The notes under the pieces: model-generated
What the model saw: the letters and a program-made list of their open reading frames with translations, nothing else
Database searches by the model: none
What the model was told of the DNA's origin: nothing
Program-made: the position numbers and the translations under genes
Shown: one piece after another, positions 43,534-51,449 of the stretch
Layout of the letters: each line of letters begins with the position of its first letter
Numbering within the stretch: the stretch's first letter is position 1
Origin: Halovenus rubra
GTDB lineage: Archaea > Halobacteriota > Halobacteria > Halobacteriales > Haloarculaceae
Reading direction: 5' to 3'
DNA: 64,000 nucleotides
Assembly: GCF_026586665.1 (NCBI RefSeq)
Contig: NZ_JAODIY010000013.1
Coordinates: 62,001-126,000 of the forward strand

Positions 43534-44625
43534 GTGAGCTGGGAGGAGCCACCGTCACCATATATCCAGCGTCATCTCGCACACCTCGGTGTGAGGGCAA
43601 TCGAACGCGGAACAGTTACACCCGAGCGGATGATGACAATGATGACGTCCGCGGTCGGCCAGACATCCAGCGAAATTATTTACGAGGAAAACAAGCTCGA
43701 AGTTCACCGATACGAGCCGGATGAGCAGCGATTTGCGACACCAATCTGTCTTGTCTATGCACTGGTTAATCGACCCTATATCCTTGATTTACAACCAGAC
43801 CGGAGTGTCATCAAAGCGTTGCTCGAGGCCGGCTTCGAGGTGTACCTCATCGATTGGGGTGAGCCATCACGCCTCGATACGGCGCTCGGCCTCGAAGACT
43901 ACGTCTGCCGATATATCGATAACTGTGTAGCGACCATCTGTGACCGAGCAGGCGTCGAGTCCGTTCATCTGTTGGGCTACTGTATGGGTGGAAGCCTCGC
44001 TATCATGTACGCATCACTTTTTTCGGACAACGTCCGAACACTTTCAGCTATGGCGACGCCAGTTGTCTTCGACGAGACAGGTGGGTTGCTCGAACGCTGG
44101 GCCCGCTTCTATGACCCAAAGACCGTCACCGAGACCTACGGAAATGTCCCTGCAGAGCTACTTGCAAGCCAGTTCGCGCTGATGGAGCCTGTCGAGAACC
44201 TCCTCTCGAAATATATCCGGTTTTTTGAGAACATCGAAGATGAAGACTTCGTCGAAATGTTTGCCCGGATGGAGCGCTGGACGTGGGACGGCGTCGACGT
44301 TGCCGGGCGCGTGTTCAGAGAGTTTGTCGATGATGTCTACCGGAATAACCGGCTCATCGAAGGAGAGATATCGCTCGGCGGCGAGACAGTGACGCCAAGT
44401 GAGCTAACGGTTCCACTTCTCCAGATTGTCGGAACACAAGACCATATCGTTCCACCCGAGTCAAGCACAGTTCTCAACAATGTTGTCGCTACGGACGACG
44501 AACACATCGTCGAGTTCCCTGCAGGCCATATTGGAATTTCTGTTTCCGGGCGTGCACACAGTGAGCTCTGGCCGGAGGTCTGTTCGTGGCTTGGCCAGCG
44601 CAGTGTCCCAAAGCATACCGAATAA
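43534..44625 (+). CDS. Class III PHA synthase subunit PhaC-like protein
   Basis: A 363-residue alpha/beta-hydrolase of the PhaC family. The lipase box is LLGYCMGGSLAI with nucleophilic Cys (C150); the Asp is in IVGTQDHIVPPESS and the His in FPAGHIGISV. YALVNRPYILDLQPDRS and LIDWGEPSRLD are typical of class III synthases, which polymerise hydroxyacyl-CoA. The start at GTG 43534 is fixed by GGAGGTG six bases upstream. Haloarchaeal PhaC normally has a longer C-terminus and works with PhaE encoded next to it; no phaE is visible here, so this may be a second, divergent synthase or a related acyltransferase. Confidence 0.85.
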   Translation: MSWEEPPSPYIQRHLAHLGVRAIERGTVTPERMMTMMTSAVGQTSSEIIYEENKLEVHRYEPDEQRFATPICLVYALVNRPYILDLQPDRSVIKALLEAGFEVYLIDWGEPSRLDTALGLEDYVCRYIDNCVATICDRAGVESVHLLGYCMGGSLAIMYASLFSDNVRTLSAMATPVVFDETGGLLERWARFYDPKTVTETYGNVPAELLASQFALMEPVENLLSKYIRFFENIEDEDFVEMFARMERWTWDGVDVAGRVFREFVDDVYRNNRLIEGEISLGGETVTPSELTVPLLQIVGTQDHIVPPESSTVLNNVVATDDEHIVEFPAGHIGISVSGRAHSELWPEVCSWLGQRSVPKHTE

Positions 44626-44737
44626 GTAGCACGGTACTCGGACATGCAGCCATCTTTTGACGTGTACTATTACAACAAACAACTGAACCAATCACCGAGA
44701 GGATAGGATTCTTGAACACACGGGGAGAGAACGATGT

Positions 44738-45628
44738 ATGGAGAAAAAACAACTACTGCTGGTCGATGCATTCGCCGACGAGCCACTGGCGGGTGTCCCT
44801 GTGCCGGTCGTTCTCGACGACACAACCCAGTCACAGCTTCGTTCGATTGCCGACGAGTTCGGAGCCGATGGCGCTGTTTCACTCAGCGACGACGGCGTGC
44901 GGTACGTAGAGCACGAGGGGACACATGGCTTCGTTGCGGGTGCTGTCGCGGGCTGGACAGCACTAGCAGAGCACAACAAGAGAGACGATGAGACAGCGAT
45001 AACGGTAATCAGCAGCGATGGCAAAGAGACCGAGTATCCCGTAGGGTATGATGGCTCGCGAGATGTTCGTGTTGAAATACCGGACCAGCGTATCGAACCC
45101 GTATCGGTTTCTCTTGACAGAGTCGCCCCTGCGTTGGACGTGACAGTCGAGGCACTGTCGAACGTCACTGAGGAGTTACCTGTCGCACGAGCGAAGCGGT
45201 TCGGCGGGACACTATTTGTCCCCGTCGGGTTCATTGATGACCTCGGTGCCTGCTCGCCAGACCGGGAAACACTGGCGGCCGTGCTCTCAGAGACAGGGAG
45301 TACGAGGGTGTGTGCATTTACCTTCGATACGCTTGGCCGGCGATCAGATGTGCAAGTTCGTCTCTTCGACCCGGCAACACATGCGTGCGAGCGAGCCACA
45401 AGTGGGGTTGCAGTCGCTGGATGTGGCCAGTATCTTGGGAAGCACAATGCCTTCGACGGTGATATCGAGACACTCCGGGTTGAGTGTGGGTACTTCCGTG
45501 ACCGGCCGGGGACCATTGAGACCACGCTCGACACTAGTTCACATGTTGGGGGCCGTGGACTGACGGTGTCGGAGACGACAGTTTCGGTCCCAGAACCGAA
45601 TGACGGCAGTGATATTATCGAGCTCTAA
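44738..45628 (+). CDS. PhzF-fold protein lacking the catalytic glutamate
   Basis: A 296-residue protein of the PhzF/diaminopimelate epimerase-like fold: LLLVDAFADEPLAGVPVPVV at the start, IADEFGADGAVSL in the first domain and THACERATSGVAVAGCGQYL in the second, corresponding to the DPVTGSA helix of PhzF. PhzF enzymes have IAxEFNxSETxF with a catalytic Glu at about residue 45; here G45 takes that place. The second site, normally Asp-Pro-x-Thr-Gly, is also altered (DPATHACERATSG). It may thus not be an isomerase. No phenazine genes are nearby and substrate is unknown. Confidence 0.78.
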   Translation: MEKKQLLLVDAFADEPLAGVPVPVVLDDTTQSQLRSIADEFGADGAVSLSDDGVRYVEHEGTHGFVAGAVAGWTALAEHNKRDDETAITVISSDGKETEYPVGYDGSRDVRVEIPDQRIEPVSVSLDRVAPALDVTVEALSNVTEELPVARAKRFGGTLFVPVGFIDDLGACSPDRETLAAVLSETGSTRVCAFTFDTLGRRSDVQVRLFDPATHACERATSGVAVAGCGQYLGKHNAFDGDIETLRVECGYFRDRPGTIETTLDTSSHVGGRGLTVSETTVSVPEPNDGSDIIEL

Positions 45629-45690
45629 GCGGGAGTATCTCACTCGAAAAGAGAACAGTCCGGGCCTGGCTTGGACAGTCCAGAAGCTTC

Positions 45691-45697
45691 TTTATCG
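45691..45697 (+). promoter_or_regulatory. TATA box of ppsA
   Basis: TTTATCG (45691-45697) lies about 28 bases before the ppsA ATG at 45723 and follows a purine-rich GAAGC that could act as BRE. The spacing predicts a leaderless transcript starting at or next to the ATG. Confidence 0.5.
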
Positions 45698-45722
45698 TGC
45701 TTGAAGTTGCATCACATACGCT

Positions 45723-48011
45723 ATGGCTGTACTCTGGCTGGACGATATCGGGGGCGATGACCTCGATACGGTTGGTGGCAAAGCTGCCTCGCTTGGCGAG
45801 ATGTGGGCTGCTGACTTGCCTGTACCACCGGCATTCGTTGTCCCGACCGAGACGTATCGTGCGTTTATCGAAGAAACTGGTATCGACGAAGAACTGTTCG
45901 ACATCGTCGGCGTGGGGGCTGACGACCCGGACCTCGCAACGGCCGCAAAAGAGGCCCAAGAGCTTATTACCGAAACACCAATGCCCGACTCGCTTCGCGA
46001 GGAAATCCTCGACGCTTTTGACACAGTCGGCGAGGATGCCTCGGTTGCTGTGCGGTCATCGGCGACGCTCGAAGACCTAGAAGGTGCGTCCTTTGCAGGC
46101 CAACAAGAGACGTTCCTCAACATTACCCGCGAAAGTGTCGTCGACCGCGTCCGTGAATGTTGGGCATCGCTGTTTACGCACCGAGCACTGTACTATCGTC
46201 AAGAACAGGGGTTTAATCACCACAAAGTCGATATTGCTGTCGTCATCCAAGAGATGGTCGACGCCGACAAAAGTGGCGTTATGTTCACAAGTAACCCCTC
46301 GACTGGTGCACCAGAAATCACAATCGAGGCTGCGTGGGGTCTTGGCGAAGCTGTTGTCTCAGGAGCTGTCACGCCCGATAACTACGTTATCGAGCGGTCG
46401 ACAGGAGATCTAAAGGCGAAGACGATCGCCGAAAAGAAGGTAATGCACGTCCGAGATGCCGAAACCGGCGAGACTGTCGAGCGCGAGGTCCCAGATGACA
46501 AGCAAAGCGAGCGGGTCCTCTCTGAGGCTGAGCTCACAGAGCTTCGTGAAACTGGTGAAATGATTGAGGAATACTACGGCCAACCTCAGGACGTGGAGTG
46601 GGCAGTTCACGACGGTGATGTGTATTTGCTCCAGTCAAGGCCAATTACCACGATAGACGAAGCAGAAGAGCCAACACAGGGAAGTGCCTCCGATGAGGGA
46701 ACCGGAACTGGTCTCGCTGGGGGCAGCGAGGACAGTGAGCTTATCTTATCCGGGCTTGGCGCGACACCCGGCCAAGCATCCGGAGAAGTCCGTCTTGTCA
46801 CCAAGCTCGACCAACTCGACAAGGTAGAGGAGGGCGATATTATCGTTACCGAGATGACCACACCCGATATGGTGCCGGCGATGAAGCGAGGGGCAGGCAT
46901 CGTCACTAACGAGGGTGGAACAACCTCTCATGCAGCAATTGTCTCACGGGAGCTTGGTGTTCCGGCCGTCGTCGGGACTGAAACCGGCACCGAAGAGCTG
47001 ACAGATGGGCAACTGGTAACTATCGACGGCGATAAAGGGACCATCACAGCAGGCGGAAACACCGAGACAAAAGCAGATGACGAGGATGCCGTCGAACAGG
47101 TGCGCCCCGATACACCGGTCAAGCCGATGACCGCGACCGAGGTGAAAGTGAATGTCTCAATTCCCTCTGCAGCCGAGCGTGCAGCGGCCACTGGAGCCGA
47201 TGGTGTCGGGCTGCTCCGTATCGAACACGTGATACTCTCGCTCGACAAGACACCCGAGAAATTCATCGCCGATAACAGCAAAGGCGAGTATATCGAAGCA
47301 CTCGTCGAAGGGGTTCGGACCGTCGCAGACGAGTTTTATCCGCGCCCAGTCCGTGTTCGGACCCTCGACGCACCGACCGATGAGTTCCGCCAGCTCGAAG
47401 GTGGTGAGGATGAACCTGTCGAGCACAATCCAATGCTGGGGTATCGGGGCATTCGGCGCAGTCTCGACAAGCCCGAGGCGTTCCGTCACGAGCTCGATGC
47501 GTTCCGAAAGCTGTACGAGTTGGGCTACGACAACGTCGAGATCATGCTCCCGCTAATCAACGACGCAGAAGACATTCACCGGGCAAAGCGCATGATGAAA
47601 GACGTAGGTATCGACACGAACAAACGGACCTGGGGCGCGATGATAGAGACGCCAGCAGCTGCACTCTCTGCTGATGCGATTGCCAAATCTGGTGTCGACT
47701 TCGTCAGCTTTGGGACAAATGACCTTGTCCAGTACACGCTCGCTATCGACCGCAACAACGAGCGCGTCGCAGACCGGTACGAGGCGATGCATCCGGCGGT
47801 GCTCGACCTCATCTCCGACACGATTGATGTCTGTCGTGAGCACAATGTGAGTACGAGCATCTGTGGGCAAGCTGGCTCAGACCCCGAGATGGTTCGCTAT
47901 CTCGTCGAAGAAGGGGTCACCTCGATCAGTGCAAATATCGACGCTGTCCGCGACGTGCAACACGAGGTCAAGCGGGTCGAGCAGCGCCTGTTGCTTGAGT
48001 CCGTTCGGTAG
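45723..48011 (+). CDS. ppsA: Phosphoenolpyruvate synthase
   Basis: A 762-residue enzyme that converts pyruvate, ATP and water to PEP, AMP and phosphate, the entry to gluconeogenesis. Domains in order: ATP-grasp (residues 1-340; VGGKAASLGEMWAADLP, SVAVRSSATLEDLEGASFAG, WGLGEAVVSGAVTPDNYV), phosphohistidine domain (GGTTSHAAIVSRELGVPAVV with H403) and PEP/pyruvate barrel (LDAPTDEFRQLEGG, NPMLGYRGIRR, SFGTNDLVQYTLAIDRNN, and SICGQAGSDPEM with the catalytic Cys). Linkers at about 315-330 and 445-455 are acidic. Length is that of the family. Followed 66 bases later by mfnA on the same strand. Confidence 0.97.
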   Translation: MAVLWLDDIGGDDLDTVGGKAASLGEMWAADLPVPPAFVVPTETYRAFIEETGIDEELFDIVGVGADDPDLATAAKEAQELITETPMPDSLREEILDAFDTVGEDASVAVRSSATLEDLEGASFAGQQETFLNITRESVVDRVRECWASLFTHRALYYRQEQGFNHHKVDIAVVIQEMVDADKSGVMFTSNPSTGAPEITIEAAWGLGEAVVSGAVTPDNYVIERSTGDLKAKTIAEKKVMHVRDAETGETVEREVPDDKQSERVLSEAELTELRETGEMIEEYYGQPQDVEWAVHDGDVYLLQSRPITTIDEAEEPTQGSASDEGTGTGLAGGSEDSELILSGLGATPGQASGEVRLVTKLDQLDKVEEGDIIVTEMTTPDMVPAMKRGAGIVTNEGGTTSHAAIVSRELGVPAVVGTETGTEELTDGQLVTIDGDKGTITAGGNTETKADDEDAVEQVRPDTPVKPMTATEVKVNVSIPSAAERAAATGADGVGLLRIEHVILSLDKTPEKFIADNSKGEYIEALVEGVRTVADEFYPRPVRVRTLDAPTDEFRQLEGGEDEPVEHNPMLGYRGIRRSLDKPEAFRHELDAFRKLYELGYDNVEIMLPLINDAEDIHRAKRMMKDVGIDTNKRTWGAMIETPAAALSADAIAKSGVDFVSFGTNDLVQYTLAIDRNNERVADRYEAMHPAVLDLISDTIDVCREHNVSTSICGQAGSDPEMVRYLVEEGVTSISANIDAVRDVQHEVKRVEQRLLLESVR

Positions 48012-48077
48012 CGTTGCTGGCGTCTCTCTGCTGGGGAGACCACAGAAGCTAAACCATTTCCTCTCCAAAAACTGTCT

Positions 48078-49151
48078 ATGCAGAAGGTACAGCAGGCGGG
48101 TATCGAGGGGATGCAACCACAGGATTTTGACCGCGTCCTCACATCGATGTGTACCGAACCACACCCGGTGGCCCGCGAGGCCGCCGAGCGTTTCCTCGCC
48201 ACAAACCCTGGCGACCCCGGAACCTACCAGACGGTTGCCGACCTAGAAGGGCGGGCTATCGAGCTTCTCGGGGCCATAACCGGGCTATCAGACCCGGCAG
48301 GATACATCACTAGCGGCGGCACAGAAGCCAACATTCAGGCGGTTCGAATTGCCCGGAACCGCGCTGAGACGAACAATCCAAACGTTGTCGCGCCCAAGAG
48401 CGCACATTTTAGTTTCCGAAAGGCAGCAGAGCTTCTGGATGTCGAACTCCGGACAGCACCGATGAAAAACCACCGTGCGAACGTCGGCGCGATGAACGAA
48501 CTCGTCGATAGAGACACTGTAGCACTGGTTGGCGTCGCTGGCTCGACGGAGTACGGCGTGGTCGACCCAATTCCCGAAATTGCCGAGTTGGCGAACGACG
48601 CCGACGCGCTGTGTCACGTTGACGCCGCCTGGGGCGGGTTCTATCTCCCGTTCACCGATAAAGACTGGCAGTTCGAACAGGCCGATATCGACACGCTGAC
48701 TATCGACCCGCATAAAGTCGGGCAGGCTGCGGTCCCAGCGGGGGGCTTGCTCGCCCGCTCAGCAGAGATATTCGATCCACTCGCTATCGACACGCCATAT
48801 CTGGAAACGACATCTCAGATAACGCTCACCGGCACCCGGAGCGGCGCTGGTGTTGCAAGCTCCGTTGCGGCGATGGAGGCACTCTGGCCTGGTGGCTACC
48901 GCGAGCAATACGAGATATCGATGGATAACGCCGCGTGGCTCGCAGAGCAACTCGAAGCTCGGGGCCACGATGTGTTTGGCCCGGAACTCCCGCTTGTGAC
49001 AGCTGATCTATCAGTGCCAATGACAGACGAACTCCGTGACCGCGGCTGGCGCGTGTCCAAAACCGGTAGCGGCGAACTGCGTATCGTCTGTATGCCTCAT
49101 GTAACGCGGTCGATGCTCCGGTCGTTCGTTGCTGACCTCGACTGGTTCTGA
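48078..49151 (+). CDS. mfnA: L-Tyrosine/L-aspartate decarboxylase MfnA
   Basis: A 357-residue PLP-dependent decarboxylase of group II. The PLP Lys is K213 in [48 protein letters not shown] and [18 protein letters not shown] are family blocks. In methanogens MfnA makes tyramine for methanofuran; in haloarchaea, which lack methanofuran, the expected role is aspartate to beta-alanine for coenzyme A. The start ATG at 48078 fits. Its end overlaps the open frame but not the chosen start of the next gene. Confidence 0.94.
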   Translation: MQKVQQAGIEGMQPQDFDRVLTSMCTEPHPVAREAAERFLATNPGDPGTYQTVADLEGRAIELLGAITGLSDPAGYITSGGTEANIQAVRIARNRAETNNPNVVAPKSAHFSFRKAAELLDVELRTAPMKNHRANVGAMNELVDRDTVALVGVAGSTEYGVVDPIPEIAELANDADALCHVDAAWGGFYLPFTDKDWQFEQADIDTLTIDPHKVGQAAVPAGGLLARSAEIFDPLAIDTPYLETTSQITLTGTRSGAGVASSVAAMEALWPGGYREQYEISMDNAAWLAEQLEARGHDVFGPELPLVTADLSVPMTDELRDRGWRVSKTGSGELRIVCMPHVTRSMLRSFVADLDWF

Positions 49152-49203
49152 CGGTCATGATAAAAGCAAAAATACCTATACGCAACCGCCCTCATCGACA
49201 GAT

Positions 49204-49950
49204 GTGACAACGGTTGGGATTCTCACCGACATACACATGCGGACAGAGTATCGGTCTGAGGTGGCCGACAGTCTTTTGACTATCTATGAGACGTTGTCGC
49301 ATCATAATCCCGACCACGTATTCGTTTTGGGAGACCTCATTCAGGACAGCGACGACCCAGACACCGACAAAGAACACGTCGAACTGGTTGCTGAGTTGCT
49401 GGCTCCGTTTCAGGTCACCTACCTGCTTGGAAACCACGATACGGTCAACCTCACACGGGCCGAAATCGGTGAGATCGTTGGTCAAGAGACGTTTTACGGA
49501 CAGCTAACTATCGACGACACCACTTTTGTCTATCTCGATTCTCAGATGGGCGATCACCGAGTACTCGGAGAAGTTGATGAAAGTCAGCGTGAATGGGTAG
49601 CAACGACGATGGATTCGGAGCCAGTCGTCTTAGTTCACCATCCTATCGCCCCGTTTTCGCTACGGAACAATCCCTGGTTCTCAGACGCACCGGCACGGGC
49701 ATTCCTCCGAAACCAGCAGGCGGTACTCGACACAGTCTGTCCGGCGGCCCGCGCGACAGTCAGCGGACATATCCACCAGACGACAGCGCTTCGATACCGA
49801 GGCGTCCCTCACCTTTCGGTTAACGCCGTCAGCAAGGAAACCGAAGACCGTCCCGTCACCGGCACGTGGGCATTGCTCGATTTCGAGGACAGGCTGACTG
49901 CCGACCTGTTCGTCGAGGATACTCATCAACGAACACTCCAACTCAAGTGA
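49204..49950 (+). CDS. Metallophosphoesterase
   Basis: A calcineurin-like phosphoesterase (248 residues from the GTG at 49204). Metal-binding motifs in order: VGILTDIHMR (DxH), VFVLGDLIQD (GD), YLLGNHDTVN (GNHD), VLVHHPIAPF (H) and VSGHIHQTT (GHxH). The spacing is like cyclic-nucleotide or Icc-type phosphodiesterases, but substrate is unknown. The GTG was chosen because the family begins with this strand and the longer frame runs into mfnA; a TACCTATA-like box about 30 bases upstream (49171-49178) fits a leaderless transcript. Converges on the next gene with 6 bases between stops. Confidence 0.88.
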   Translation: MTTVGILTDIHMRTEYRSEVADSLLTIYETLSHHNPDHVFVLGDLIQDSDDPDTDKEHVELVAELLAPFQVTYLLGNHDTVNLTRAEIGEIVGQETFYGQLTIDDTTFVYLDSQMGDHRVLGEVDESQREWVATTMDSEPVVLVHHPIAPFSLRNNPWFSDAPARAFLRNQQAVLDTVCPAARATVSGHIHQTTALRYRGVPHLSVNAVSKETEDRPVTGTWALLDFEDRLTADLFVEDTHQRTLQLK

Positions 49951-49956
49951 GCGTGC

Positions 49957-50661
49957 TCACTGGGAGGAAACACAGAGCATATCGAGCAAGTCACCGGGTG
50001 ATTCAAGAACGTACTCCGGAGTCGGTGTTGGGTCCGTTGTCTCACCGTTGGCAATCCAAGCAGCACTGATGCCAGCATTGTGTGCACCGACAACGTCGGC
50101 TTGGAGGCTGTTACCAACGTAAATTGCCTGTTCGGGGTCGGTATTGACAGCCGACAGCGCTGTCTCGAAGGGTTCTGGGTCCGGCTTTGCCGCCGTGTCG
50201 TAGCCTGCATGGACGACCGTCTCAAAGCAGTCGATGCCCAGTGTTTCGAGTTTCTGTGATTGCATGCCCGGGCCACCGTTCGTGACGGCGGCAAGCCGGT
50301 ACTCCCCAGTGAGATTGTCGAGAAGTTCCTGTGCGCCGTCGAGCCAGCCGATTCTCGTGTGGTCGCGTTCTGCTGCGTACGCACGGGCAACGGCCCGAGC
50401 AGTTTCAGGGTCTCGGCCTTTCTCCTGTGCGATATCGGTGAAGCAGGCCTCGCGGTGGTCATCGACATCGTCACTGTCCTCAAGGAATGTTTCGTACCGC
50501 TCGACGTACTCTTGAGACGAAAAGAACGGTTCGACGCCAGCACGGTCAAAAGCGAGCGGCAGGAGGGTGGCGGTCGACCGCTCGTACTCACAGAGCGTCC
50601 CGTCAATATCGAAAACAACAGCCTCGACAGCAGCTAGTATCTTCTCCTCAGAGTGTGACAT
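49957..50661 (-). CDS. HAD family phosphatase
   Basis: A 234-residue HAD hydrolase, subfamily IA. Motif I VVFDIDGTLCEYERS has both catalytic Asp (D18, D20); motif II is AAVTNGGPGMQ; motif III is GYDTAAKPDPEPFETAL and motif IV IYVGNSLQADVVGA. The alpha-helical cap (residues 35-100) is that of phosphoglycolate phosphatase-like or 5'-nucleotidase-like members. The ATG at 50661 was chosen since upstream residues do not fit. Substrate unknown. Confidence 0.9.
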   Translation of the reverse strand: MSHSEEKILAAVEAVVFDIDGTLCEYERSTATLLPLAFDRAGVEPFFSSQEYVERYETFLEDSDDVDDHREACFTDIAQEKGRDPETARAVARAYAAERDHTRIGWLDGAQELLDNLTGEYRLAAVTNGGPGMQSQKLETLGIDCFETVVHAGYDTAAKPDPEPFETALSAVNTDPEQAIYVGNSLQADVVGAHNAGISAAWIANGETTDPTPTPEYVLESPGDLLDMLCVSSQ

Positions 50662-50798
50662 TGAGACAGCGTATGAACAGTCGGAACAAAAATGACTCGG
50701 CAAAAAGTTCTCTGGCTATGAATCGAGGGAAAATCCTCGAAGAGCACAAACTGAGTTCCTTTAGCGAGAAAATCGCGCCGTTGACGGCCTGGAGGTTC

Positions 50799-51335
50799 TC
50801 ATCCAGTGGGTTGCTGCGGGGACTGCAGTTGCTCCGGCGAAACGAGAGCTGACGCCTTTGCCGAGGTGAGCGAATCGATAAGCTCGTATGGATCACCGGT
50901 AATCTTCATTGCACCAATTTGGCCATACTCTTCGTTCACTTCGATATCGGTTTGCGATTGGAGAGCTTCTTTGAGTGCAGTGAGTGCCTCCTGAATCAGT
51001 TCTTGTTGGCGCTGGATAGCTTCTGACTGGCTGAGTTCACCAGCCTGCACTTGCTGTCGCAGTTTTTTAACTGCTTGTTGGTCCGGTTCGCTGACAATCC
51101 CAATACTTCGAGTATCTCCTTCACCGGGGACGATACCGTTGTCTTCGTCGGAGCCGCCGTCTTCGTTAGAGCCGCCGTCTTCGTCTGACTGAGAACTTTG
51201 TGTGGCTGCTTCCGGTGCTTTGTCGTCAGCAGATTCTTCAGAGTCCAAAATACCTGAACAGCCAGCAAGAAGGGCAGTACCGCTTACAGCGGCACTTTGT
51301 AGGAACCGTCGTCGCTTCGTCAGTGGGTCTTCCAT
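50799..51335 (-). CDS. Tat lipoprotein with helical mature part
   Basis: A 178-residue secreted protein. KRRRFLQSAAVSGTALLAGC is a Tat signal with lipobox; the next 45 residues are acidic and Gly/Asn-rich with a small internal repeat. The remainder is an alpha-helical stretch (QAVKKLRQQVQAGELSQSEA, then QRQQELIQEALTALKEALQS) and a beta-like tail. The pattern resembles small haloarchaeal exported proteins of unknown function. The start ATG at 51335 is at the signal peptide. It is divergent from metG. Confidence 0.8.
   Translation of the reverse strand: MEDPLTKRRRFLQSAAVSGTALLAGCSGILDSEESADDKAPEAATQSSQSDEDGGSNEDGGSDEDNGIVPGEGDTRSIGIVSEPDQQAVKKLRQQVQAGELSQSEAIQRQQELIQEALTALKEALQSQTDIEVNEEYGQIGAMKITGDPYELIDSLTSAKASALVSPEQLQSPQQPTG
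51142..51186 (-). repeat. 18-base tandem repeat coding for an acidic linker
   Basis: TCTTCGTCGGAGCCGCCG (51142-51159), TCTTCGTTAGAGCCGCCG (51160-51177) and a 9-base partial third unit (51178-51186) are consecutive. They encode repeats of the DEDGGSN type in the lipoprotein linker after the lipidated Cys. Slippage would change linker length in frame. Confidence 0.75.
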
Positions 51336-51449
51336 AGCAGTTAAACGGAGAAGATGCAAGGGAAAAAGAATTGTTACCTGTGATTGAGGCAACAGTTGCC
51401 CATTTCCAGAACCGGCTTTCTTTTTACACCGCATCACACACGTTTGGGT

